In this document: one piece after another, positions 24,392 through 31,898 of the stretch
Numbering within the stretch: position 1 is the first letter of the stretch
Layout of the letters: each line of letters starts with the position of its first letter
Source: Proteocatella sp051653405
Lineage (GTDB): Bacteria; Bacillota; Clostridia; Peptostreptococcales; Filifactoraceae
Length of the DNA: 31,898 nucleotides
Direction of reading: 5' to 3'
NCBI GenBank assembly: GCA_051653405.1
Contig: JBOFWC010000152.1
Span: 1 to 31,898 of the forward strand
Program-made: the position numbers and the translations under genes
Notes under the pieces: generated by a model
Database searches by the model: none
The model's input: the letters and a program-made list of their open reading frames with translations, nothing else
Told to the model about the DNA's origin: nothing

Positions 24392-26728
24392 TTATAGAAT
24401 ATGTTTATCGAGCATTCCCATCATAAGCTTTTCAGCGGTCATTGGGAGTTCTCTTAATCTTACACCAGTAGCATTTTGAATTGCATTTGCAATTGCGGGG
24501 CATGGCGTATTTATAACGAGTTCGCCTACAGATTTTGCGCCAAATGGCCCTGTAGGTTCATAGGTAGGAGCAAGGTGAACTCTAACATTTTTTATATCAA
24601 GGCGGCTTGGAATTTTATAGCTCATGAAGTTGTCATTTAAAAGCTTTCCAGTGCTATCAAATTTAACATCCTCCCAAAGCGCCATGCCTATTCCTTGAGC
24701 AATTCCGCCCTCAGCTTGTATTCTTACAAGATTTGGATTTATAGGAGTTCCGCAGTCCAGTACGCCCACATAATCTATTATATCTATTTTACCCGTATAT
24801 TTGTCAATCTCGATTTCTACAGCGCCTACCATAAATGGAGGTGGAGAGTATTTTGAAAAGTGGGATTCACTTGCAGAGATGATATCTATACCGCCTGTTC
24901 CAGTTTGAGCAGCAAGATCTACAAGGGAGATTTCTTTTTTTATCCCAGAATTTTCTATAGTAAAGACTTTCTTTCCGTCAAATTCAAGGATATCCTTAGG
25001 CACACCCAGCATTGTAGCAGCTTGTGTAAGAATTTTGTCTATTAGTTTTTCGCAGGTTTTTATTATAGCCATACCTGTTATATAGGTAGTACTTGAAGCA
25101 TAAGCGCCGGCATCATATGGTGAGAAGTCAGTGTCTACTCCGCTTACGACAATATCTTCCATACTGCACTGCAAAGCTTCACAGGCGATCTGAGAAAGTA
25201 TTGTATCACTTCCAGTTCCTATGTCTGCCGCACCAAGATTTAGATGATAGAAACCGTGGTCGCTAAGCTTTATCTCAGCGGCAGCGGTATCAATTCCTGC
25301 AACTCCAGAGCCCTGCATCGCCATAGAAAGCCCGACAGCTCTAAGTTTTCCATTTCCAATATCTCTTGAAGGATATTTTTCATCCCATTTTATAAGCTCT
25401 TTAGCTTTAGATATGCATAGATCAAGATTACAGGTGTTTATAGGTTTATTTTCATACATGAAGACCGCTTCTCCAGGTGTAAGCAGGTTAAGCTCTCTAA
25501 GTTTTATTGGATCAAAGTTCATAGTGTGAGCGAGCTCATCTATTATTGATTCTACGGCGAAAACACCCTGAGGTGCACCAAAGCCTCTATAGGCTCCACT
25601 TGGAACCTTATTAGTATAAACTACGTCAAATGAGAATTTTTGAGCAGGGATTCTTCCATAAAGGGACAGTGTTTTAGTAGCGGTAAGACCGACTGTAGTG
25701 GAGCCGTGCTCATTATAAGCGCCTGTGTTAGATAGGGTATTTAGTTTTATCGCTCTTATCTTGCCATCGCTATTGGCTCCTATCTTTACAGTCATTTCCA
25801 TCTCATGTCTAGGACTTCCGGCAACGAAACATTCTTTTCTTGAATAGAATATCTTGGCAGGTCTTCCTGTTTTAAGACTTACTATCGCAGGATACATTTC
25901 GCTTACAGAACTCTGCTTTGCTCCAAAGCCGCCGCCTATACGAGGCTTTATAACTCTTACTTGAGATTTAGGAATATCAAGCGCATTAGCGATTATTCTT
26001 CTTACGTGAAAAGGTATCTGAGTAGAACTCACTATAGTTATTCGGCCATATGGGTCTACTGTGCTGAAGGTAGTGAAGGGTTCCATAGGAGTTTGACTGT
26101 TTTGAACAGTATGGTAAGTTCTTTCAAGTACATAGTCACAGTGCTCAAACTCTTTTTCTACATCCCCATATTCAGTTTCTCCATAAAACACAACATTTCG
26201 TTTTATTTGCTCAGGAAAGAAATCATTGGTTTTTATATCATCTTCAGGATGCACAATTATCTTGTTATCCTTGGCACTTCTAAAGTCAAGGACAGCTTCT
26301 AAAATCTCATATTCTACTTTTATAAGCTTAAGGGCTTTATCTACAGCTTTTTCATCTTCCCCAGCTACAATAGCAACTGGATCGCCTACAAATCTAAGTC
26401 TTCTATCTAAGATAAGTCTATCATAGTTGCTTGGTTCGGGATATGCTTGACCTGCGATTGTAAAGCGTTTATTAGGCACATCTTTATACGTTAAGATACA
26501 TTCTATACCCTCTATATTAAGGGCTTTTGAGGTATCTATTTCTTTTACAAGGGCATGCGCATGAGGACTTCTTAAAAGTTTCACTATAAGGGCATCCTTT
26601 GGCGCTAAGTCATCAGTATATACAGGTTTTCCGGTAGTTAGAACTTCAGAATCTTTTTTTCTGAAGCTATTGTTAACCGCTTTAAACTTATCTATATTCA
26701 CTTTAGGTTCTTTTATATAAACTGGCAT
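24392..26728 (-). CDS. Xanthine dehydrogenase-family molybdopterin-binding subunit
   Basis: The 778-aa catalytic subunit of a molybdenum hydroxylase. The N-terminal part (about 25-140) is the a/b hammerhead domain (GKPVYTDDL, LRSPHAHALVKEI, GDPVAIVAGED). The Mo-cofactor part has GGGFGAK (265-271), GAYRGFGAPQ (378-387) and the C-terminal GPFGAKSVGE, whose last Glu (736) is the catalytic base of the family. All hallmark residues are there, so it should be active. Substrate (xanthine, another purine, nicotinate or an aldehyde) cannot be read from sequence; some clostridial members also need selenium as a labile cofactor. It ends the six-gene minus-strand operon, 36 bases after the Fe-S subunit gene, with AGGAG before the ATG. 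Confidence 0.9.
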   Translation of the reverse strand: MPVYIKEPKVNIDKFKAVNNSFRKKDSEVLTTGKPVYTDDLAPKDALIVKLLRSPHAHALVKEIDTSKALNIEGIECILTYKDVPNKRFTIAGQAYPEPSNYDRLILDRRLRFVGDPVAIVAGEDEKAVDKALKLIKVEYEILEAVLDFRSAKDNKIIVHPEDDIKTNDFFPEQIKRNVVFYGETEYGDVEKEFEHCDYVLERTYHTVQNSQTPMEPFTTFSTVDPYGRITIVSSTQIPFHVRRIIANALDIPKSQVRVIKPRIGGGFGAKQSSVSEMYPAIVSLKTGRPAKIFYSRKECFVAGSPRHEMEMTVKIGANSDGKIRAIKLNTLSNTGAYNEHGSTTVGLTATKTLSLYGRIPAQKFSFDVVYTNKVPSGAYRGFGAPQGVFAVESIIDELAHTMNFDPIKLRELNLLTPGEAVFMYENKPINTCNLDLCISKAKELIKWDEKYPSRDIGNGKLRAVGLSMAMQGSGVAGIDTAAAEIKLSDHGFYHLNLGAADIGTGSDTILSQIACEALQCSMEDIVVSGVDTDFSPYDAGAYASSTTYITGMAIIKTCEKLIDKILTQAATMLGVPKDILEFDGKKVFTIENSGIKKEISLVDLAAQTGTGGIDIISASESHFSKYSPPPFMVGAVEIEIDKYTGKIDIIDYVGVLDCGTPINPNLVRIQAEGGIAQGIGMALWEDVKFDSTGKLLNDNFMSYKIPSRLDIKNVRVHLAPTYEPTGPFGAKSVGELVINTPCPAIANAIQNATGVRLRELPMTAEKLMMGMLDKHIL

Positions 26729-26764
26729 TATTTTTCTCCTACAAATTAAATGTTTAAGCTTAAA

Positions 26765-27265
26765 CTATATATTTTCCTCGATAGTTCCATTTATTACGAT
26801 TCCCTCTTGGGAAAAATACTTACAAAGGGCTCTGATATGGCCCATATAGCCGGTACATCTGCATAGGTTTCCGCTTAGATAAGTCAGCATTTCATCCAGC
26901 TCAACACTTGATTTTCCTTCTGACTTCCATTCGTTTTCCATCGAGATTACATTCATTATGAAGCCGGGGCTACAGTATCCGCATTGTTCAGCACCTTCAT
27001 CTGCAATAAAGCCTCCAATAAGCGCGGCTTTTTCCTGTAAACCTTCAAGGGTAGTTACTTCCTGACCGTCGGCTCTAAGCGCTAAAGTAGAACATGAAAG
27101 CACACTCTCTCCATTCAGCTGAACGGTACAAAGTCCGCAGTTTGAAGTTTCGCATCCTCTTTTTACACTCTTATAACCATTCTCTCTAAGAAAATCAATA
27201 AGCATCATATCAGGCGCGATGTCACGCTTTAACAATTTTCCATTTACTGTCACTTTTATTTCCAT
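26765..27265 (-). CDS. 2x[2Fe-2S] subunit of the molybdenum hydroxylase
   Basis: A 166-aa electron-transfer subunit. The N-terminal ferredoxin-type cluster has Cys38, Cys43, Cys46 and Cys58 (GCETSNCGLC...C). The C-terminal helical domain holds the second cluster with CGYC (95, 98) and CRC (135, 137). All eight ligands are present. It passes electrons from the molybdenum centre to the FAD subunit. Its start overlaps the end of the FAD-subunit gene by 10 bases, which indicates translational coupling and fixed stoichiometry. Confidence 0.93.
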   Translation of the reverse strand: MEIKVTVNGKLLKRDIAPDMMLIDFLRENGYKSVKRGCETSNCGLCTVQLNGESVLSCSTLALRADGQEVTTLEGLQEKAALIGGFIADEGAEQCGYCSPGFIMNVISMENEWKSEGKSSVELDEMLTYLSGNLCRCTGYMGHIRALCKYFSQEGIVINGTIEENI

Positions 27266-28131
27266 AAATCTTTTCCTTTCTCTGCAATCTCAAAAAGGCA
27301 TTTGGCAGTAAGTGCTTTTGCAAGCATTATACGGTATTCCTTGCTAGCTTTAAGGTTGCTTCCAAATGTTAATTCTTTTATTTTAGGCAATATATTTGCA
27401 TTTATAAATGCATTTATAGACTCAAGCGAATTGTTATTCACATCTTGTGTATAACTTGTTAATAATTCTGATGTGTCAGAATCTTCAAACAATATCATGG
27501 TCGCAATATTAGGCCTTGCACCTATTGAAATTCTAATACTTCCAAGCTTAGTATCAGTTTCGTTATAAGTGAACGAAATGGCAGTAGAAAGTATTGGAAA
27601 ATCTGTGGATATTATACGCATAGACTGATATGAACAAATTGTAGCGGATTTTTTTATTAAAATTTTAGTGAGAATACTGTTATCTTTTTTCAATGAAACA
27701 TATTTCGCTAAAGGCATAGCTTTTTCTTCACCGTCAAAAATTACAACATGAGTATCAAGGGTCATTAGCGCAGTTATAACATCTGAGAATCCATATCTGC
27801 CATATACACTTCCTCCGATAGTAGCTCCATTTCGAAACTGTACACCTACTATTCCTTTTAAGGCATTTTCAAAATAATTTCCAAAATTAGCTTTGAGTAT
27901 AGGACTTTTTTCAAGCCCTCTAAGCGAAACCATGGCGCCAATTTCAATAAAATCAGCATTTTCATCTATCTTATCCAAGTTTAGATTAGATAAATCAATA
28001 AGGGTATTTATATTTTTTTTACTTTGCTTAAGCCACATAAGGCCACCCATAACTACATTGTTGCGGGATTTGTTCAGCTCAAAAGCTTCTTCAATACTAT
28101 TTACTTTTACATAATTTTTAGCTGTAAACAT
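27256..28131 (-). CDS. FAD-binding subunit of the molybdenum hydroxylase
   Basis: A 291-aa subunit of the CO dehydrogenase/xanthine dehydrogenase FAD type. FAD-contact motifs are VVMGGLMWLK (26-35, in place of the usual AGGT-type loop) and NGATIGGSVY (101-110). The C-terminal domain has the family pattern RISIGARPNIA. It hands electrons to an outside acceptor, NAD+ or a ferredoxin-like partner. The last residues overlap the Fe-S subunit gene; the start is 9 bases after the phosphatase gene with AAGGAG before it. The first loop departs from the usual sequence, so FAD affinity may differ. Confidence 0.88.
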   Translation of the reverse strand: MFTAKNYVKVNSIEEAFELNKSRNNVVMGGLMWLKQSKKNINTLIDLSNLNLDKIDENADFIEIGAMVSLRGLEKSPILKANFGNYFENALKGIVGVQFRNGATIGGSVYGRYGFSDVITALMTLDTHVVIFDGEEKAMPLAKYVSLKKDNSILTKILIKKSATICSYQSMRIISTDFPILSTAISFTYNETDTKLGSIRISIGARPNIATMILFEDSDTSELLTSYTQDVNNNSLESINAFINANILPKIKELTFGSNLKASKEYRIMLAKALTAKCLFEIAEKGKDLWK

Positions 28132-28140
28132 CTTTTCTCC

Positions 28141-29310
28141 TTAAAAATATTCAATATTTACTATTTTACCAATTGTTTCAAGTTCGGTTTTGAGTTCTTT
28201 TATAAGGTTTAATTTTAATCCAAGGGATATAGGCATTTCGGGATTCTGATGAGCTGGATTTATAGCTCGTCCGACGAAGAAATTTACCTCAGTAGATTCT
28301 TCGAGAAGCATTTTCACGAGCCTAGATGCGCCATCTTTTTTAGAAAGGGCAATTACTTTTTCAGAACGATCCATTGAGGGGAATCTTTTTATTATATCGA
28401 GACTTTTCCCTATCGTAAGAACACCCTCTGTTACTAAATCAATACCTTTTATTTTGGCAGTGGGAGGCACGCTTGGATTCTCATAATCTAAAGCTACCTC
28501 TAGCTCTTGCCCAATATGTTCGCTTACTATCTGAGATGTGGTTCCACCACATACGACTTTTATACCCTTACTGTCCATAAGTTTACTGACTACGACAGAG
28601 TCCATTTCGGGATATATAGGAGGCCCAATCATTATATTTACTGGGTTACTTCTTTTAAACCTTATGGCACATACTGTGGAATCATCTCCAATTTCGCCCA
28701 TATAAAGAGCATCGACCGCATTTAAGAGCTTACTACACATTTCTACTGGAGAAATTTCATTGCTTATATTTTCACTTATAAAGGAAACTATATTATCATA
28801 TTGCCAGCCTAAATCCAAAAGCTTGCCTACGCCTGCGTGTACTACACCATCGCTGAAGCCTACGAGCATGTCGCCATGAACAGCCTGAAATACGGATTGA
28901 TATATTATTTTATCATCTACATAAAGTGGAGTTTTTTCAAGCTCTATAAGTTTGTTATCTCTAAATATAGTTACAAAAGGATTGTCAAACTCTGCGATAG
29001 TGCACATTCCATCAGGCATTACCCTTATTATCGTAAAGGTGGAATATGCGATGGCGCGTTCATTACAGACTGGCAGAGTGTTGGCTATAGTTTCTATGGC
29101 ATCTGTGAGCCTAGCCCCACCAAGAAGCATAGTAGCTATTATTTTGCTGGTAAGGGTGGATAAGATATTTGCTTTTACGCCGCTTCCAAGGCCATCTGCT
29201 AAAACTGCAACAAAACTGTTATCTTGTCTTACAAATTCTACCTTATCGCCGCAGAGTTCTTCACCATGATGGTTGAGGCTTTCAAATGCAGCATCTACAT
29301 ATATATCCAT
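28141..29310 (-). CDS. SpoIIE-type PP2C serine/threonine phosphatase with extra C-terminal domain
   Basis: A 389-aa cytosolic protein. Residues about 1-228 are a SpoIIE/PP2C domain: Asp22 in GD, Asp39-Gly40 in VLADGLGSG, GFSDGVV and GDDSTVCAIRF supply the metal-binding aspartates, so it looks active. Residues about 230-389 form a separate domain (VNIMIGPPIYPEMDSVVVSKLMDSKGIKVVCGGTTSQIV...) that I cannot assign. It follows the PAS-hydrogenase gene by 9 bases. PP2C genes are known to sit beside sensory-type (group C) [FeFe]-hydrogenase genes, where they are thought to carry the signal. Here it would dephosphorylate an unknown Ser/Thr-phosphorylated protein. No kinase or anti-sigma factor is in view. 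Confidence 0.87.
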   Translation of the reverse strand: MDIYVDAAFESLNHHGEELCGDKVEFVRQDNSFVAVLADGLGSGVKANILSTLTSKIIATMLLGGARLTDAIETIANTLPVCNERAIAYSTFTIIRVMPDGMCTIAEFDNPFVTIFRDNKLIELEKTPLYVDDKIIYQSVFQAVHGDMLVGFSDGVVHAGVGKLLDLGWQYDNIVSFISENISNEISPVEMCSKLLNAVDALYMGEIGDDSTVCAIRFKRSNPVNIMIGPPIYPEMDSVVVSKLMDSKGIKVVCGGTTSQIVSEHIGQELEVALDYENPSVPPTAKIKGIDLVTEGVLTIGKSLDIIKRFPSMDRSEKVIALSKKDGASRLVKMLLEESTEVNFFVGRAINPAHQNPEMPISLGLKLNLIKELKTELETIGKIVNIEYF

Positions 29311-29319
29311 ATAAGCCTC

Positions 29320-31032
29320 CTAATCTTCTAAAATAGTTTCTTTAAGATTATTAAGTGCCAATTTGGTTTCTGCGGCAGTTTCGCCAAGAAGGCTTGCGAT
29401 TTCTTGGACTACTCTCATTTGTTTTTCGATAACATTTTGAGTGACATTTGCGGTGTGTATGCGCATTTTTAAAATCTGCTCCTTATGAAGCTCCTCCGCA
29501 GAGGTATCTTTTATAAAGGCGACAAAAGTATCGTGTTCTTCTATATATACCATTGTTTTCTCAATATATATCTCCATATCTAAAATATGGAGCTTAAGAT
29601 TTTCTCTTATAGGAACACCTTCTTTGATAGTTCTATCGAAGGAGTCGTCGTCATAAAGTTCAGGAATTATTCCGCCTATGATTTCTACGGGGTCAACCTT
29701 GTAGATTTCTGCAGCTCTTGGATTTATATCAACTACAAAATGGTCCTTATCTAGGGCTACAATTCCATTTGGAGAGTGTTCAATTATTACGTTTGAGAAG
29801 TTTTCTGCTTTTTTCCTAAAAAATGGAAGACACATTCTTATATCCGCTTTTCCATAGAATACGGCCTCAGCCTTGCTTCTACATGTAGGATAGCCACAGG
29901 TTCCACAGTTGAGTTCATCTTCTACACGATGTTTTCCCATTTGGGTAAGAATATTTACAATTTCATCTTCTGTAGGTTTTAAAACCTTTTGTTTACGGTT
30001 TAAATATTGCCTATCTATACGAATAAAGTCATGTTTAAAATTTTTAGGACTTTTATCATGAGATTCTCTTCTTGCAGCTAGCTTATGTCTTGCAAATACA
30101 GTGCGTTTTTTGTTTATCTTAAAAAGAGGGCCGCTCATGCAGGCATCTTTACATATATTAGCTTCTATAAATAGCTTATCAGGAGGAAGGCTGTTTAGTT
30201 TTATACACTCCTCTAAATAAGTAAACATATCTATGCAATCTCTTGCGCCGTCTACGGATATAGGTAAGTAGCCTTCAAACGAGGCAATGTTTGACATAGA
30301 ATCGATAACGCCATTTGAGCGAGGATATATTCTAGCAGAAGGATCTTCCATCCCGATGAAAGTATGCTTTAAAGGAGCTTCCTTACTTGAAGCTTCAATC
30401 CAAGTCTCAATTTCATCAAATGTAAGCACATTGTCTATATATCCGTTTGCAAATATATCAGAGGGCTCGTATTTTTTACTGATACATGGCCCTATAAAAA
30501 CCACCTTTGAATCAGGAAAGGTTTCTTTAATAAACTTTCCGTGAGCCATCATAGGTGATAACGTGGGAGTTAGCATTGGAATCAGTAAAGGAAAATGGCG
30601 TTCTATAAGCATAACTATAGAGGGACAGGCACTATTTATCATAATTGGCATATTGCCCTGTTTCATAATTCTTATGTAGTCGTGATTAACCATATTTGCG
30701 CCAATAGCAGTTTCTTGAACATCATAAAATCCAAGCGCTATTATTTTTAGCGCAAGCGCTTCAAATTCATCTGTAAACCAAGCCTTATATGAGGGCGCAA
30801 GGGATACTATAACTTTTGAACCACTAGCTATAAGCTGCTTTACTTGATCCACTTCACTTTGGATAAATTTAGCGTGCTGTGGACAGACTTCGATACACTT
30901 TCCACAAAGGATACATTCCTGCTCAATTATAGTGGCCTTATCATCTTTAAATTGAATTGATTTTACAGGACATTCTCGTATGCATTTATAGCAAGCCTGA
31001 CAACTTCCGGGATTTAAATTTATATATGACAT
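29320..31032 (-). CDS. Sensory-type [FeFe]-hydrogenase with C-terminal Fe-S and PAS domains
   Basis: A 570-aa protein. Two [4Fe-4S] ferredoxin motifs lie at Cys11/14/17/21 and Cys40/43/46/50. The H-cluster domain (about 65-310) has its four ligands: Cys136 in NSACPS, Cys183 in GPCISKKYE, Cys294 and Cys298 in EANICKDAC. The cysteine that normally relays protons before the first ligand is Ala135, as in putative sensory hydrogenases. A further four-Cys cluster motif follows (Cys376, 379, 384, 401), then a PAS domain (about 411-520) and a helical tail. No kinase or cyclase output is attached. It probably senses H2 or redox state, and signals through the phosphatase encoded next. It is not a bulk H2 producer. 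Upstream is a [2Fe-2S] ferredoxin gene (42-base gap). Confidence 0.88.
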   Translation of the reverse strand: MSYINLNPGSCQACYKCIRECPVKSIQFKDDKATIIEQECILCGKCIEVCPQHAKFIQSEVDQVKQLIASGSKVIVSLAPSYKAWFTDEFEALALKIIALGFYDVQETAIGANMVNHDYIRIMKQGNMPIMINSACPSIVMLIERHFPLLIPMLTPTLSPMMAHGKFIKETFPDSKVVFIGPCISKKYEPSDIFANGYIDNVLTFDEIETWIEASSKEAPLKHTFIGMEDPSARIYPRSNGVIDSMSNIASFEGYLPISVDGARDCIDMFTYLEECIKLNSLPPDKLFIEANICKDACMSGPLFKINKKRTVFARHKLAARRESHDKSPKNFKHDFIRIDRQYLNRKQKVLKPTEDEIVNILTQMGKHRVEDELNCGTCGYPTCRSKAEAVFYGKADIRMCLPFFRKKAENFSNVIIEHSPNGIVALDKDHFVVDINPRAAEIYKVDPVEIIGGIIPELYDDDSFDRTIKEGVPIRENLKLHILDMEIYIEKTMVYIEEHDTFVAFIKDTSAEELHKEQILKMRIHTANVTQNVIEKQMRVVQEIASLLGETAAETKLALNNLKETILED

Positions 31033-31074
31033 AAAATATAGGGCTCCTCTCTATTATTAAGTTCCTATAATTAA

Positions 31075-31329
31075 CTAAGCTTCTATTGCAAGCGGGAGAA
31101 TAAGCTCTAAAAACTTATCAGAGGCATTTGTAATATTTACGCCGGATACTAATTGCCCATTTATACTTATAGAAATTCCATTAACACAGTTTTTCATGCA
31201 AAAAGAAGCTTTAATATTAATTCTATCAGAAATTCCATGCTCTTCAGCCATTTCTTTAAAGGTTTGTACGACCCTGTACGAACCTTTCATGTGGCAGGAG
31301 CTTCCTACGCATATTACAACTTCGACCAT
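31075..31329 (-). CDS. Thioredoxin-like [2Fe-2S] ferredoxin
   Basis: An 84-aa protein with the thioredoxin-fold [2Fe-2S] pattern of NuoE/HydC C-terminal domains: Cys7-x4-Cys12 (CVGSSC) and Cys44-x3-Cys48 (CMKNC). It probably passes electrons to or from the hydrogenase-like protein encoded next. Start 31329 (MVEVVICVG) is chosen over an in-frame ATG 33 bases upstream because AAGGAGAA precedes it. It is the first gene of the operon, and a promoter lies about 50 bases upstream. Confidence 0.88.
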   Translation of the reverse strand: MVEVVICVGSSCHMKGSYRVVQTFKEMAEEHGISDRINIKASFCMKNCVNGISISINGQLVSGVNITNASDKFLELILPLAIEA

Positions 31330-31376
31330 GTAAATTCTCCTTATCGTATCAATAACATTCAAATCATCATAATATA

Positions 31377-31405
31377 ATTATACCAATAAGAAAGCGTAGA
31401 AACAA
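31377..31405 (-). promoter_or_regulatory. Promoter of the hydrogenase-phosphatase-Mo-hydroxylase operon
   Basis: On the minus strand, TTGTTT (31405-31400), 17 bases and TATAAT (31382-31377) form a good sigma-A promoter. It ends 47 bases before the ferredoxin start codon. Confidence 0.65.
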
Positions 31406-31413
31406 GCGTAGAA
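31392..31413. repeat. Tandem 10-bp direct repeat overlapping the promoter (possible operator)
   Basis: AAGCGTAGAA occurs at 31392-31401 and 31404-31413, 12 bases apart. The copies cover the -35 box and part of the spacer, a position where a bound protein would affect transcription. Confidence 0.5.
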
Positions 31414-31537
31414 GCCATAAAAAACGAATGAAATTGATGGAAAATATATAAAAGATAAGGTTAATATATCAAATGAAATCAAATAAATACTTTTTGATTG
31501 TTTGGAATTTTACAGTTGAAGTATTTTTGCATATAAT

Positions 31538-31576
31538 AAAAAAATAGCTATTACTCTGAAAGTAGTAGCTATTTTT
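31538..31576. terminator. Terminator of the NhaC-like gene (bidirectional)
   Basis: AAAAATAGCTA and TAGCTATTTTT pair perfectly over 11 bases around a 15-base loop with A/T runs on both sides. It lies 34 bases past the stop of the NhaC-like gene on the minus strand. Confidence 0.85.
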
Positions 31577-31610
31577 GAGTCTATTTCCTGTTTCACGATA
31601 GTTGTTTTAG

Positions 31611-31898
31611 TTAGCAGGCAGCTTCTTGTATATTTGAAACTGTAGCTTCTCTTCTAAGGGCAATAAATAAAAGGGCACTCACTGCCATTAGTATAGGGTA
31701 GTAAAGATTTGGAATTATATCAAATGGAGTTATACCTACAAGGGAAGCTGCGGTAAGAAGCTGAGCTCCATATGGTACAAGGCCTTGGAATACAGAAGTG
31801 AATATATCTAGAATTGAAGCACTTCTCTTTGGATCTACGCCAAACTCATCACTTATTTCTTTTGCTATAGGGCCAGCCATTACGATAGCTACGGTATT
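31611..31898 (-). CDS. NhaC-like Na+/H+ antiporter, C-terminal part (gene runs off the window)
   Basis: Only the last 95 codons are in the window; the frame is open to the right edge (NTVAIVMAGPIAKEI...), so an apparent start Met at 31880 is internal. The segment has two membrane helices (GLVPYGAQLLTAASLVGITPF and YPILMAVSALLFIAL) and resembles the C-terminal end of NhaC-type antiporters (IFTSVFQGLVPYGAQLL). It would exchange Na+ for protons or small organic ions. The rest of the gene is needed for a firm call. Confidence 0.7.
   Translation of the reverse strand, partial: NTVAIVMAGPIAKEISDEFGVDPKRSASILDIFTSVFQGLVPYGAQLLTAASLVGITPFDIIPNLYYPILMAVSALLFIALRREATVSNIQEAAC

Noticed and set aside
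24392..31329. Selenocysteine (in-frame TGA) in the hydrogenase or Mo-hydroxylase genes
   Set aside because: All expected cysteines are encoded as Cys and no in-frame TGA interrupts these genes.
31878..31880. ATG at 31880 as the start of a small 89-aa membrane protein
   Set aside because: The frame continues to the window edge and the sequence matches the C-terminal part of NhaC-type antiporters, so it is an internal Met of a cut-off gene.
1..31898. CRISPR array, tRNA genes, phage genes or toxin-antitoxin pairs
   Set aside because: No regularly spaced repeats, no cloverleaf with a TTCGAATC-type T arm, and no matching protein features were seen.

Overview
The window looks like chromosomal DNA of an anaerobic, low-GC Gram-positive bacterium in the Clostridia, plausibly near Peptostreptococcaceae or other amino-acid fermenters. 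The support is strong AT richness, strong AGGAGG-type ribosome sites, U-tract terminators, a close match to the Clostridium aminobutyricum 4-hydroxybutyrate enzymes, an [FeFe]-hydrogenase-type sensor and a molybdenum hydroxylase. The genus cannot be fixed from this sequence alone.

Layout on the plus strand, left half: a 5S rRNA gene with its terminator (end of an rRNA operon); a two-gene chaperone operon (J-like/TPR protein and HscC-type Hsp70, 291-5443); sstT on the minus strand (5581-6819); a DUF1846 protein, a NifU-C-like protein and a PAS-AAA+ sigma-54 activator (7307-10491); then a near-consensus sigma-54 promoter (10735-10749) in front of abfD and abfT (4-hydroxybutyryl-CoA dehydratase and 4-hydroxybutyrate CoA-transferase) and an NCS2-like permease (to 15173). 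This reads as a self-contained unit for taking up 4-hydroxybutyrate (or a similar acid), activating it to the CoA ester and dehydrating it to crotonyl-CoA, under its own activator.

The right half is on the minus strand. From 22598 down to 15388 lies a five-gene polysaccharide operon: secreted GH16-type glycanase, large membrane-anchored TIM-barrel glycosidase-like protein, HEAT-repeat membrane protein, processive GT2 synthase and a small ferritin-like diiron protein. Together they suggest synthesis and trimming of a secreted beta-glucan. A complete IS4-family insertion sequence (22791-24369; 14-bp perfect ends, 7-bp target duplication) separates this operon from the next.

From 31329 down to 24392 is a tightly spaced six-gene operon: thioredoxin-like [2Fe-2S] ferredoxin, PAS-containing sensory-type [FeFe]-hydrogenase, SpoIIE/PP2C phosphatase, then the FAD, 2x[2Fe-2S] and molybdopterin subunits of a xanthine-dehydrogenase-family enzyme. 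It has a recognisable promoter overlapped by a tandem direct repeat. The IS appears to have landed between this operon's last stop codon and its original terminator. The window ends inside the C-terminal part of an NhaC-like antiporter gene.

The strongest candidates for something little described are the linkage of a putative H2/redox sensor and phosphatase to a Mo-hydroxylase in one transcription unit, and the beta-glucan operon carrying a diiron protein.
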